A stretch of 64,000 nt of DNA from Pseudomonas paralcaligenes. GTDB lineage: Bacteria > Pseudomonadota > Gammaproteobacteria > Pseudomonadales > Pseudomonadaceae. How positions within the stretch are numbered: position 1 is the stretch's first letter; every line of letters starts with the position of its first letter. Positions 38,189 to 46,696 of this stretch are shown here, one piece after another. The notes below the pieces were generated by a model. It was not told where the DNA came from. It made no database searches and saw only the letters and a program-made list of their open reading frames with translations. Made by a program: the position numbers and the translations under genes. The stretch lies in contig NZ_BPFX01000014.1 in assembly GCF_019655855.1 (NCBI RefSeq), positions 253,176-317,175 on the forward strand. Direction: 5' to 3'.

Positions 38189-39040
38189 ATGAGCTACCCC
38201 AGCATCGACACCGAACTGCTGCGCAGCTTCGTCGCCATCGCCGACAACGGCGGCTTCACCCGCGCGGCGGAAGTGGTCAACCGCACCCAGTCCGCGGTCA
38301 GCATGCAGATGAAACGTCTGGAGGACGACGTAGTTCAGCGCACCCTGTTCGAACGCGACGGTCGGCAGGTGCGCCTCACCCCCGAGGGCCAGGTGCTGCT
38401 GGGCTACGCGCGACGCATCCTCAAGCTGCACGGCGAGGTGCTCAACACCCTGCGCGAGCCGCACATGGTCGGTGCCGTGCGCATCGGCACGCCGGACGAC
38501 TACGTGATGCGCTTCCTGCCGGACATCCTCTCGCGCTTCGCCCAGGCCTACCCGCTGGTCCAGGTGGAGGTGCACTGCGAGCCCTCGACCCAGCTGCTGC
38601 AGCGGCAGGACCTGGACCTGACCATCGTCACCCGCGAGCCGGGCAAGGAGATCGGCCAGATGCTGCGCCAGGAGCGCTTCGTCTGGGCCGAGGCCCAGGG
38701 CTACAGCCCCCACGAGCAGAACCCGATCCCGCTGGCGATGTTCAACGCCGACTGCTTCTGCCGCGCCTGGGCGTGCAACGCGCTCGACGCGATGGAGCGG
38801 CCCTACCGCATCGCCTACACCAGCCCGAGCCTGGCCGCCCTGTTCGCCGTGGTCGGCGCCGGCCTCGCCGTCACCGCCCAGCTGCAGAGCCTGATCACCC
38901 CGGACATGCGCATCCTCGGAGAAGCCGAGGGCATGCCCACCCTGCCGATGACCAGCATCGTCCTGCTGCGCCATCCCCAGCGCCAGTCGCAGGTCACCGA
39001 CACCCTGGCCGAGCACATCGTCGAGGGCTTCAGGCTCTGA
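38189..39040 (+). CDS. LysR-family transcriptional regulator
   Basis: 283 residues. N-terminal winged helix-turn-helix (about 8-66) with FVAIADNGGFTRAAEVVNRT and SAVSMQMKRLEDDV. The C-terminal periplasmic-binding-like domain (about 92-283) follows. It is divergent from DUF1127 across 94 bp and may regulate it; the EamA exporter is also a candidate target. Confidence 0.93.
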   Translation: MSYPSIDTELLRSFVAIADNGGFTRAAEVVNRTQSAVSMQMKRLEDDVVQRTLFERDGRQVRLTPEGQVLLGYARRILKLHGEVLNTLREPHMVGAVRIGTPDDYVMRFLPDILSRFAQAYPLVQVEVHCEPSTQLLQRQDLDLTIVTREPGKEIGQMLRQERFVWAEAQGYSPHEQNPIPLAMFNADCFCRAWACNALDAMERPYRIAYTSPSLAALFAVVGAGLAVTAQLQSLITPDMRILGEAEGMPTLPMTSIVLLRHPQRQSQVTDTLAEHIVEGFRL

Positions 39041-39050
39041 GCATCGCGAT

Positions 39051-39072
39051 CGGTGCGCGCGGCGCACCCTAC
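39051..39072. repeat. Short GGTGCGC palindrome carrying a stop codon
   Basis: The sequence CGGTGCGCGCGGCGCACCCT plus ACG is shared with 47531-47552 and 62795-62852. It lies between the LysR and TSUP genes and contains the TSUP stop codon (39071-39069). Confidence 0.75.
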
Positions 39073-39824
39073 GGGTGCAACCCCAGCAGCACCGCGCACA
39101 GCAGCAGGAAGCCGCAGAACAGGCCGCGCAGCACCCGCTCCGGCAGCGCGTGGGCCAGGCGCACGCCCCAGGAGATGCTGAGCAGGCCGCCCACCGCCAG
39201 AGGGATGCCCATGGCCCAGTCCACATGGTCGTGCAGAGCGTAGGTCAATAGCGTCACGCCGGTGCTGGGCAGGGCCAGCGCCAATGACAATCCCTGGGCC
39301 GCCAGTTGGCCGACGCCGAACAGATTGGTCAGCACCGGCACCGCCAGCACCGCGCCGCCGACCCCGAACATGCCGCCCAGGGCGCCCGCGGCGCTGCCCA
39401 GCACACCGAGCCAGGGCCAAGGATGGCGCAACTGCGCCGAGGGCGCCGGGGTCCGCATGAACAGCCGCGCTAGGTTGTACAGCGCCAGCGCCACGAGGAA
39501 GCCGACGAAGGCCAGGCGCATGCGTTCGGCCTGCAGCTCCACCGCGTACAGCGAGGCCAGCCAGGCGAAGACGACGGCGGAAAGGCTGAGCAGCAGCGCG
39601 TGGCGCGGCTGGATGCGATTGCGCTGGTTGTAGCGCCACAGCGCCAGCACCACGTTCGGTACCACCATCACCAGGGCCGTGCCCTGGGCCAGCTGCTGGT
39701 CCAGGCCGAACAGCACGCCCAGCGCGGGAATCGCCACCAGCCCGCCGCCGATGCCGAACAGCCCGCCGAGAGTGCCCATGGCCAGGCCCAGCAGCAGGTT
39801 GAGGATCAGGTCGAGGGGATTCAT
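39069..39824 (-). CDS. TauE/SafE (TSUP) family membrane transporter
   Basis: 251 residues with about eight hydrophobic segments. The repeated TSUP motif occurs as GLFGIGGGLVAIPALG (about 22-37) and GMFGVGGAVLAVPVL (about 155-169). It would export an organic or sulfur anion. It is divergent from the LysR gene at 39919. It is one of three TSUP genes in the window and not closely similar to the one at 30658. Confidence 0.92.
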   Translation of the reverse strand: MNPLDLILNLLLGLAMGTLGGLFGIGGGLVAIPALGVLFGLDQQLAQGTALVMVVPNVVLALWRYNQRNRIQPRHALLLSLSAVVFAWLASLYAVELQAERMRLAFVGFLVALALYNLARLFMRTPAPSAQLRHPWPWLGVLGSAAGALGGMFGVGGAVLAVPVLTNLFGVGQLAAQGLSLALALPSTGVTLLTYALHDHVDWAMGIPLAVGGLLSISWGVRLAHALPERVLRGLFCGFLLLCAVLLGLHP

Positions 39825-39895
39825 GGAGGCCTCCGGTTGCAGGCCGGCATCCTAGCCACCCCCGGCTGGCGGGGAAACGCACAGCAACGCACAAT

Positions 39896-39918
39896 GGCTT
39901 TGCATAGTTTGCAAAGCC
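39896..39918. promoter_or_regulatory. Palindromic operator abutting the LysR start codon
   Basis: GGCTTTGCA (39896-39904), spacer TAGTT, then TGCAAAGCC (39910-39918), directly followed by the ATG at 39919. It has the length and symmetry of a regulator binding site and could repress the LysR gene and control the divergent TSUP gene. Confidence 0.6.
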
Positions 39919-40881
39919 ATGACCATGAACCCCGACACCCTCACCGAACAGTTCGACCTCTACCTGGATGTGCTGGAAGCCGGCAGCTTCTCCGCCGCCG
40001 CGCGCCGCCAGCAGCTGAGCCCGTCCTCGGTGGCGCGCCGCATCGACGCGCTGGAACGGGCGATGGGTTGCCCGCTGCTGGTGCGCAGCACCCATGCCGT
40101 GCGCGCCACGCCGGCCGGCCTGGCTTTTGCCGAGCGGGCCCGGCGCATCCTCGCCGAGCTGCGCCAGGCTCGCGCCGAGGCGGTATCCCTGAGCAGCGCG
40201 CCCGAGGGGCTGATCCGCATCGATGCCCCCGCTCCGTTCGGCCGACGCCACCTGGCCCCGGCCATCGCCGAGTTCCTCACCGCCTACCCGGGGCTGGACG
40301 TGCAGCTGCGTCTGATCGACAGCTTCATCGACATGCAGGGCGAACACCTCGGCGAGGTGGACCTGGTGCTGCGCATCGGCCCGCTGGCCGACACCCGTCT
40401 GGTGGCGACGCCGCTGGCGCCGATGGTGCGGATACTCTGCGCCAGCCCGGACTACATCCGCCGCCGCGGCCTGCTGCGCGACCCGCGCGAGCTGCCGGAG
40501 CACGACGGCCTGGACTGGGATGCCCTGTCGCCGCCGCACGCCTGGCGCTTCGAGGTGGACGGTCGCCTGCAGGTGCTGCGCCCCGGTCGCCTGCGGCTGA
40601 CCGCCAACAACGCGGAGACCCTGCTGTTCAGCGCCGTGGCCGGCCTCGGCATCGCCCACCTGCCGACCTGGCTGATCAGCGACTACCTGCTGCGTGGCGA
40701 GTTGGTGCCGCTGCTGTGCGAGGGCGGCCTGCCGCCGGCCGAGCCCAGCGGCATCTACGCGCTGCGCCTGGCCAGCGACGCCAGTTCGCGCAGCCGCCTG
40801 CTGCTGGAATTCCTCAAGCGCCGCTTCGGCCCGGTCCCGCCCTGGGACCTGGCGCTTCAGCGCGGATTGAAGCAGGACTAG
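39919..40881 (+). CDS. LysR-family transcriptional regulator
   Basis: 320 residues (ATG 39919; ATG 39925 also possible). HTH with LDVLEAGSFSAAARRQQLSPSSVARRIDAL shortened here to its core SFSAAARRQQLSPSS (about 25-39). The substrate-binding domain (about 95-300) is of the CrgA/AaeR type. Divergent from the TSUP gene. Its TAG stop overlaps the opposite-strand stop of TetR (CTAG at 40878-40881). Confidence 0.92.
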   Translation: MTMNPDTLTEQFDLYLDVLEAGSFSAAARRQQLSPSSVARRIDALERAMGCPLLVRSTHAVRATPAGLAFAERARRILAELRQARAEAVSLSSAPEGLIRIDAPAPFGRRHLAPAIAEFLTAYPGLDVQLRLIDSFIDMQGEHLGEVDLVLRIGPLADTRLVATPLAPMVRILCASPDYIRRRGLLRDPRELPEHDGLDWDALSPPHAWRFEVDGRLQVLRPGRLRLTANNAETLLFSAVAGLGIAHLPTWLISDYLLRGELVPLLCEGGLPPAEPSGIYALRLASDASSRSRLLLEFLKRRFGPVPPWDLALQRGLKQD

Positions 40882-41456
40882 GCCCGCACCGACTCCCAGG
40901 CAATGCTCGCCAGCAGCTCCCGGCAGTCGGCCAGCTCGGTCTGGGTGCGGCCGGCCAGCCAGTTGCGGGCGAAGTCGTGGGTCGGGCCGATGATCACCGA
41001 GGCGAAGCAGTCCGCCGGCATGTGCTTGAACAGCCCCTGCTCGCGGTAGACGGCCAGGGCGTCGAGGATGCGCTGGAAGTGCACCCGGTTCGCCTCGCGC
41101 AACGCCTCGCCCATCTCCCCCGCCTCGACCCGGCCGCGGCTGTGCAGCACAAAGCGCGCCCAGTCGGGGTTGGCCACCACCCAGTCGATGTAGCTGGTCA
41201 CCAGCAGCCGGACGCACGCCTCGGCGCTGTCGGCCACGGCGAAACCCTCGTCCAGCAGGGCGGCGTACTCGGCCGTGCCGGCCAGGTAAAGGGCACCGAT
41301 GATCCGCTCCTTGTTGCCGAAGTGGTGGTAGAGGCTGCCGATGCTGGCCCCGGAGCGGTCGCGGATCATCTCGATGGTGGTGGCGTCCACCCCGGATTCG
41401 GTGAAGCAGGCCAGGGCGGCCTGGAGGATTTCGTCCTTGCGGGAACGGCGGGCCAT
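40878..41456 (-). CDS. TetR-family transcriptional regulator
   Basis: 192 residues. The N-terminal HTH (about 5-52) has EILQAALACFTESGVDATT and GASIGSLYHHFGNKERI. The C-terminal ligand domain is variable. It is divergent from the hotdog gene at 41555 across 98 bp that contain a tandem palindrome, so it probably represses both. Such regulators near acyl-CoA genes often sense acyl-CoA. Confidence 0.93.
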   Translation of the reverse strand: MARRSRKDEILQAALACFTESGVDATTIEMIRDRSGASIGSLYHHFGNKERIIGALYLAGTAEYAALLDEGFAVADSAEACVRLLVTSYIDWVVANPDWARFVLHSRGRVEAGEMGEALREANRVHFQRILDALAVYREQGLFKHMPADCFASVIIGPTHDFARNWLAGRTQTELADCRELLASIAWESVRA

Positions 41457-41473
41457 GGGGCCTCCGGTGAAAT

Positions 41474-41501
41474 TAGAATAATTTTCTAGAATTACTTTCT
41501 A
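41474..41501. promoter_or_regulatory. Tandem TAGAA-N5-TTCTA palindromes, probable TetR operator
   Basis: TAGAATAATTTTCTA (41474-41488) and TAGAATTACTTTCTA (41487-41501) overlap by two bases. They lie in the AT-rich centre of the TetR/hotdog intergenic region. Confidence 0.65.
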
Positions 41502-41554
41502 GTATCCGTATACTGCCTGGGCGCGCGCTTCTCTTCAATCAACAGGAGCACCCC

Positions 41555-41992
41555 ATGAGTCAGATGATGCAGATGTACCAGCAGGTCGGCCCGGAGCAGT
41601 TCAGCTCGATGATCGGCCAGGTCGCCCCCTACTTCGCCAGCATCGCCCCGCGCTTCGTCGAGCTGCGCCCGGGCTATGCCGAGGTGACCTTCCCCAAGCG
41701 CCGCGAGGTGCTCAACCACATCGGCACCGTGCACGCCATCGCCCTGTGCAACGCCGCGGAGCTGGTGGCCGGCACCATGACCGACGCCTCCATCCCTGCC
41801 GGCCACCGCTGGATTCCGCGCGGCATGACGGTCGAGTACCTGGCCAAGGCCAAGGGCGACGTACGCGCCGTGGCCGACGGCAGTGCCATCGACTGGAGCC
41901 AGGTCGGCGACGTGAAGGTGCCGGTGGTGGCCTACGTCGAGGGCGAGCCGGTGTTCCGCGCCGAGATCACCATGTACGTCAGCCAGGGCTGA
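41555..41992 (+). CDS. Hotdog-fold DUF4442 thioesterase-like protein
   Basis: 145 residues; AGGAG lies 8 nt upstream. The hotdog region contains VELRPGYAEVTFPKRREVLN and HIGTVHAIALCNAAELVAG, typical of DUF4442/PaaI-like thioesterases. It would hydrolyse or bind an acyl-CoA. It is divergent from TetR. Confidence 0.85.
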   Translation: MSQMMQMYQQVGPEQFSSMIGQVAPYFASIAPRFVELRPGYAEVTFPKRREVLNHIGTVHAIALCNAAELVAGTMTDASIPAGHRWIPRGMTVEYLAKAKGDVRAVADGSAIDWSQVGDVKVPVVAYVEGEPVFRAEITMYVSQG

Positions 41993-41997
41993 TTACC

Positions 41998-42047
41998 TAG
42001 GGCGGGTGAAACCCGCGAATCGGCAACGCGGGTTACACCCGCCCTAC
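41998..42047. repeat. Inverted repeat after hotdog gene
   Basis: TAGGGCGGGTGAAACCCGCG and its near complement (42027-42047) form a long palindrome, a common Pseudomonas intergenic repeat. It precedes the terminator. Confidence 0.8.
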
Positions 42048-42051
42048 GAAC

Positions 42052-42082
42052 GAAAAGGCCCGGATCGACCGGGCCCTTTCTT
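42052..42082. terminator. Terminator between hotdog gene and acuI
   Basis: Stem AAAGGCCCGG / CCGGGCCCTTT with short loop between two convergent genes. Confidence 0.75.
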
Positions 42083-42094
42083 CCATCACAAGCC

Positions 42095-43084
42095 TCAGTC
42101 CAGCCGGACCAGCACCCGCCCGACCAGCTTGCCGGCGAGGATCTGCTCGATGGCCTTCGGCAGTTGCTCCAGGCTCACTTCCTCGGCCAGGCTCTCGAGG
42201 TTGCCCAGCTTCCATTGCAGGGACAGCTTGTCCCACATGGAGGCCTTGACCACCAGCGGCAGCTCCACCGAGTCCACCCCCAGCAGGTTGACCCCGCGCA
42301 GGATGAAGGGCGCCACATTGCCCTTGAAGCCCATGCCGGCGGTCAGGCCGCAACAGGCGGCGCTGGCGCCGTAGCGCAGCGACTTGACCACGTTGAACAG
42401 GATTTCCCCGCCCACGGTGTCCACCGCGCCGGCCCAGCGTTCCTTGAGCATGACCTTCTCGGCGCCGTCCTGCAGCTCCTCGCGCGGCACGATCTGCTGG
42501 GCCCCGAGCTGGCGCAGGAACTCGCCCTGCCCGGCCTTGCCGGTGGACGCCGCGACGTTGTAGCCGAGGCGCGCCAGCAGAGCCACGGCGATGCTGCCGA
42601 CGCCGCCGGTGGCGCCGGTGACCAGCACCGGGCCGGCGGCCGGCGTGAGGCCGGCCTGCTCCAGCTTGTCCACGCACAGCGCGGCGGTCAGGCCGGCGGT
42701 GCCGAGCAGCATGGCCTCGCGTAGGGACAGGCCCGCCGGGCGCTTGATCACCCAGGCGGCCGGCACGCGGATGTACTGGCCGAAGCCGCCGGAAGTGTTC
42801 ATGCCCAGGTCGTAGCCGGTGACGATCACCTCGTCGCCCGCCGCGAACTCGCTCACCGAGGACTCGGCCACCACGCCGGCGGCGTCGATGCCCGGGGTGT
42901 GCGGGTAGGCCTTGGTCACGCCGCGGTTGCCGCTGGCGGACAGGGCGTCCTTGTAGTTGAGCGAGGAATATTGCACGCGGATCAGCACTTCGCCGGCCGG
43001 CAGGTCGGCCACCGCGCGCTCCACCACCCTGGGCACGAAGGCGCCGTTCTCCTCGCTGACCAGCAATGCCTTGAACTGGCTCAT
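42095..43084 (-). CDS. acuI: Acrylyl-CoA reductase AcuI/YhdH-type MDR oxidoreductase
   Basis: 329 residues. A medium-chain dehydrogenase without the zinc ligands. FKALLVSEENGAFVPRVVE starts it, SSLNYKDALSASG and HTPGIDAAGVV (about 62-72) follow, and the NADPH motif is GATGGVGSIAVALL (about 158-171). AcuI reduces toxic acrylyl-CoA to propionyl-CoA; YhdH homologues are widespread, so the physiological substrate is uncertain. It is followed upstream by sohB on the same strand. Confidence 0.88.
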   Translation of the reverse strand: MSQFKALLVSEENGAFVPRVVERAVADLPAGEVLIRVQYSSLNYKDALSASGNRGVTKAYPHTPGIDAAGVVAESSVSEFAAGDEVIVTGYDLGMNTSGGFGQYIRVPAAWVIKRPAGLSLREAMLLGTAGLTAALCVDKLEQAGLTPAAGPVLVTGATGGVGSIAVALLARLGYNVAASTGKAGQGEFLRQLGAQQIVPREELQDGAEKVMLKERWAGAVDTVGGEILFNVVKSLRYGASAACCGLTAGMGFKGNVAPFILRGVNLLGVDSVELPLVVKASMWDKLSLQWKLGNLESLAEEVSLEQLPKAIEQILAGKLVGRVLVRLD

Positions 43085-43094
43085 GCCATGCTCC

Positions 43095-44117
43095 TTACCA
43101 GAATCGTTGTTGATTGAGACGGCTCCACCCGTTCAGCAGCACGCGGTCGAGCGCGACGCTGGCAGCCAGCCCGAAACGCTCCGGCAGGCTCTTCTTCTCG
43201 GCGAAGTGCAGATGAAACAGTTCGGCCTCGCGGGCGCGCTCGGCCAGGTATTCGTCGCTGGTCCGGAGTTCGTCGACCAGGTGCTTGTTCAGCGCGGAAA
43301 TGCCCAGCCAGACCTCGCCGGTGGCGATCTCGTCGATGCTCAGCTGCGGGCGGTAGCGCGCGACGAAGTTCTTGAACAGCTCGTGGGTGGTCTCCAGGTC
43401 TTCCTGGAACTTCTCCCGGCCCTTCTCGGTGTTCTCGCCGAACACCGTGAGGGTGCGCTTGAACTCGCCGGCCGTGAGCACCTCGACGTCGATGTCGTGC
43501 TTCTTCAGCAGGCGGTGGACGTTGGGCAGCTGCGCCACCACGCCGATGGAGCCGAGGATGGCGAAGGGCGCGGAGAGCACCTTGTCACCGATGCAGGCCA
43601 TCATGTAACCGCCGCTGGCGGCGACCTTGTCCACGCACACGGTCAGCGGCACGCCGGCCTGGCGGATGCGCGCCAGTTGCGAGGCGGCCAGGCCGTAGCC
43701 GTGGACCATGCCGCCGCCGCTCTCCAGGCGCAGCACCACCTCGTCCTGGGCGGTGGCCATGGTCAGCAGCGCGGTGATCTCATGGCGCAGGTTGTCGGTG
43801 GCCGAGGCCTTGATGTCGCCGTCGAAATCAAGCACGAACACCCGCGGCTTGTGCCTGCCTTCCTTCTTCTCCAGCTTGGCCTGCTTCGCCTCGGCCTTGC
43901 GCTGGACCTTGAGCTGCGCCTTGTCCAGCAGCTCGTGCTCGAGGCGTTCGCGCAGCGCCTTGTAGAAATCGTTGAGCTTGTTGACCTGCAAGTGGCCGGA
44001 GCCCTTGCCACGGCCCTTGCCGCGCAGCGCGGCGATGGTCAGCAGGACCACGATGATCGCGACCACCACCGTCAGGGTGCGAAGCAGGAACTCCGCATAA
44101 TCCAACAGAAACTCCAC
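43095..44117 (-). CDS. sohB: Inner-membrane peptidase SohB (S49 family)
   Basis: 340 residues from GTG 44117 (MEFLLDYAEFLL); GAGGGGG lies 6 nt upstream. An N-terminal membrane segment (about 12-30), a charged linker, then the S49 domain: LDFDGDIKASATDNLRHEI, GGGMVHGYGLAASQL, and the catalytic Ser in DKVAASGGYMMACIG. GSIGVVAQLPNVH follows. SohB degrades membrane or envelope peptides. The 44118-44237 extension is non-coding in character. acuI starts 11 nt beyond its stop. Confidence 0.92.
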   Translation of the reverse strand: MEFLLDYAEFLLRTLTVVVAIIVVLLTIAALRGKGRGKGSGHLQVNKLNDFYKALRERLEHELLDKAQLKVQRKAEAKQAKLEKKEGRHKPRVFVLDFDGDIKASATDNLRHEITALLTMATAQDEVVLRLESGGGMVHGYGLAASQLARIRQAGVPLTVCVDKVAASGGYMMACIGDKVLSAPFAILGSIGVVAQLPNVHRLLKKHDIDVEVLTAGEFKRTLTVFGENTEKGREKFQEDLETTHELFKNFVARYRPQLSIDEIATGEVWLGISALNKHLVDELRTSDEYLAERAREAELFHLHFAEKKSLPERFGLAASVALDRVLLNGWSRLNQQRFW

Positions 44118-44317
44118 AGGTTCCCCCTCGTCTATCCTGTCGCAGGCCCCCGGCAGGGCGGCTTGCCAGCCCCAAGCATACCGGCGCCGGGACGCGCCGG
44201 CCAACCGCCGCGAACGGGTGCCGGCGAATTCAAACAAGCGTATGTTTTTTCGTTGACAGCGGCTCGACTCTGCCCCTAACCTCGCGAAACCTCAACCCGT
44301 CAGGATCGGTAGCCGAC

Positions 44318-45028
44318 GTGGGCAGCATCTATCTGATACGACATGGCCAGGCCTCCTTCGGTGCGGACGATTACGACGTGCTGTCGCCCCTCGGCGTGCG
44401 CCAGGCCGAAGTGCTCGGCGACCACCTCGCCCAGCTGGGCGTCAGCCTCGACCGTTGCCTCAGCGGCAGCCTGCGCCGCCAGCAGCATACCGCCACCGCC
44501 GCCCTGCAGCGCTGCGTGGCCGCCGGCCTGAACGCGCCGGAGCTGGAAATCGATCCGGCCTTCAACGAATTCGACGCCGAGGCGGTGATCCGCAACCTGC
44601 TGCCCGCCATGCTCCCCGACGAGCCGGACGCGCTGGACATCCTGCGCAACCCGAAGGACAACCGCGCCGCCTTCCAGCACCTGTTCGCCCGCATCATCCG
44701 GCGCTGGGTCAGCGGCGAGCACGACGCACCGGGCCACAACACCTGGCGGACCTTCGTCGAGACCGTGGAGGATGGTCTGCAACGCCTGCTGGCGCAAGCG
44801 GAGCGCGGCCATTCGGTGGCGGTGTTCACGTCCGGTGGCACCATCACCGCCCTGCTCCACCTGCTGACAGGCGTGCCGGCCGACAAGGCCTTCGAACTCA
44901 ACTGGCAGATCGTCAACACCTCGCTCTCGCGCCTGCAGTTCCGCGGCAGCGACGTGACCCTGGCTTCCTTCAACAGCCGTGTGCATTTGGAACTGTTGAG
45001 GACCCCGGAACTCATCACCTATCGCTGA
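44318..45028 (+). CDS. Histidine phosphatase (phosphoglycerate-mutase-like)
   Basis: 236 residues from GTG 44318. The RHG motif LIRHGQASFG (about 6-15) supplies the phosphohistidine. TSGGTITALLH carries the second His region in a diverged form. The substrate is unknown. It is a single gene before the SCP2 gene on the same strand, 60 nt upstream; divergent from sohB. Confidence 0.88.
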   Translation: MGSIYLIRHGQASFGADDYDVLSPLGVRQAEVLGDHLAQLGVSLDRCLSGSLRRQQHTATAALQRCVAAGLNAPELEIDPAFNEFDAEAVIRNLLPAMLPDEPDALDILRNPKDNRAAFQHLFARIIRRWVSGEHDAPGHNTWRTFVETVEDGLQRLLAQAERGHSVAVFTSGGTITALLHLLTGVPADKAFELNWQIVNTSLSRLQFRGSDVTLASFNSRVHLELLRTPELITYR

Positions 45029-45088
45029 GTCCGGCCCACAGCGGCCCCGCAAGGTCGCGAGCAACCCTAGATAAAAAGGATAGAAACC

Positions 45089-45403
45089 ATGAGCTCCGTT
45101 GCCGACATCATCAACACCATGAAATCCAAGTTCAACGCCAGCGCTGCGTCCGGCCTGGACCTGGTCTTCCAGTTCAACATCGAAGACGGTGAGAACTACG
45201 CGCTGATCGTCAAAGACGGCACCTGCGACGTACAGGCTGGCGACAACCCCAACGCCAACGTCACCCTGATCATGGACAGCGCCACCCTGGCCGGCATCGC
45301 CAGCGGCGAAACCGACGGCATGCAGGCCTTCATGGGCGGCAAGCTGCGCGCCGAAGGCGACATGATGCTGGCCATGAAACTGGCCGAGCTGTTCCCGGTA
45401 TAA
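45089..45403 (+). CDS. SCP2 sterol-carrier-domain protein
   Basis: 104 residues, a single SCP2 domain. Typical features are FQFNIEDGENYALIVKDGTC, then VTLIMDSATLAGIASGETD and GKLRAEGDMMLAMKL. SCP2 proteins bind lipids or fatty acyl-CoA. The gene sits in a cluster of acyl-CoA-related functions. A terminator follows. Confidence 0.93.
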   Translation: MSSVADIINTMKSKFNASAASGLDLVFQFNIEDGENYALIVKDGTCDVQAGDNPNANVTLIMDSATLAGIASGETDGMQAFMGGKLRAEGDMMLAMKLAELFPV

Positions 45404-45427
45404 GCCTCGGGGCACACCGCGCAACAG

Positions 45428-45463
45428 CGAAAAACCGGAGCCTTCGGACTCCGGTTTTTTTTC
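45428..45463 (+). terminator. Rho-independent terminator
   Basis: Stem ACCGGAG / CTCCGGT with eight-base loop followed by T8, after the SCP2 gene. Confidence 0.88.
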
Positions 45464-45603
45464 GCCCGCGCCCAGGCGAAACGCGGCAATCAGGGCTCTT
45501 GATCAATGACCAACAGCCACATCTATAACGCTGTGCTTTGCTTAAGGGCACCATTAAATTAGCCAATGATTAGTGGCCCCCATCATCAGCAGAAGGGATA
45601 AGC

Positions 45604-46671
45604 ATGACGCTGACAGACCAGTCCACCGGCATCCGCGAAGGCGAAGAGCTAGACGCCGCGCAGATCGACCCCTACCTGAAGGCGCACATCCCCGGTCTCA
45701 CCGGAACCCCGCGCATCAGCCAGTTCCCCGGCGGCGCCTCCAACCTGACCTACCTGCTGGAATACCCGGGGCAGGAATTCGTCCTGCGTCGCCCGCCCTT
45801 CGGCCACAAGGCCAAGTCGGCCCACGACATGGGCCGCGAATACCGCATCCTGAACCAGCTCAACGCCGGCTTCCCGTACTGCCCGAAGGCCTACGTGCAC
45901 TGCACCGACGAGTCGGTGATCGGCAGCGAGTTCTACGTGATGCAGCGGGTCAAGGGCATCATCCTGCGCAGCGACATGCCGGCCGAGCTGGACTTCAGCG
46001 CCGAGCAGACCCGCGAGCTGTGCAAGAGCTTCATCGACAAGCTGGTCGAGCTGCACAACGTCGACTACCAGGCCTGCGGCCTCGCCGACCTGGGCAAGCC
46101 GGAAGGCTACGTCAAGCGCCAGATCGAAGGCTGGAGCGACCGCTACGAGAAGGCCCTGACCCCCGACGCTCCGGCCTGGGAAGCGGTCAAGACCTGGCTG
46201 CGCGACAAGATGCCGGCCGACCACCACAAGCCGGGCATCGTGCACAACGACTACCGCTTCGACAACGTCATCCTCGACCCGGCCAACCCGATGCAGATCA
46301 TCGGCGTGCTGGACTGGGAGCTGACCACCATCGGCGACCCGTTGATGGACCTGGGCAACACCCTCGCCTACTGGATCGACGCCGGCGACCCGCCGCCCGT
46401 GCAGCTGATGCGCCGCCAGCCGAGCAACGCGCCGGGCATGCTGACCCGCCAGGAGTTCGTCGACTACTACGCCGAGCGCGCCGACATCCGCATCGACAAC
46501 TTCGACTTCTACTACGTGTACGGCCTGTTCCGCCTGGCCGGCATCGTGCAGCAGATCTACTACCGCTTCTTCCATGGCCAGACCAAGGACAAGCGCTTCG
46601 CCCAGTTCATCCACATGAACAAGCTGCTGGAACAGATGGCCCTCCAGGTCATCGGCAAATCCACCCTCTAA
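45604..46671 (+). CDS. Phosphotransferase family protein (ACAD10/APH type)
   Basis: 355 residues, aminoglycoside-phosphotransferase fold. ISQFPGGASNLTYLL (about 39-53) is the nucleotide loop; HNDYRFDNVILD (about 215-226) is the catalytic loop, and DWELTTIGDPLMDLGN (about 238-253) the metal loop. Bacterial relatives next to acyl-CoA genes are thought to phosphorylate 4-hydroxy acids or their CoA esters; the substrate here is inferred. It is followed 25 nt later by an SDR. Confidence 0.9.
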   Translation: MTLTDQSTGIREGEELDAAQIDPYLKAHIPGLTGTPRISQFPGGASNLTYLLEYPGQEFVLRRPPFGHKAKSAHDMGREYRILNQLNAGFPYCPKAYVHCTDESVIGSEFYVMQRVKGIILRSDMPAELDFSAEQTRELCKSFIDKLVELHNVDYQACGLADLGKPEGYVKRQIEGWSDRYEKALTPDAPAWEAVKTWLRDKMPADHHKPGIVHNDYRFDNVILDPANPMQIIGVLDWELTTIGDPLMDLGNTLAYWIDAGDPPPVQLMRRQPSNAPGMLTRQEFVDYYAERADIRIDNFDFYYVYGLFRLAGIVQQIYYRFFHGQTKDKRFAQFIHMNKLLEQMALQVIGKSTL

Positions 46672-46696
46672 CCCCGGCTCAGACAAGGTAACCACA

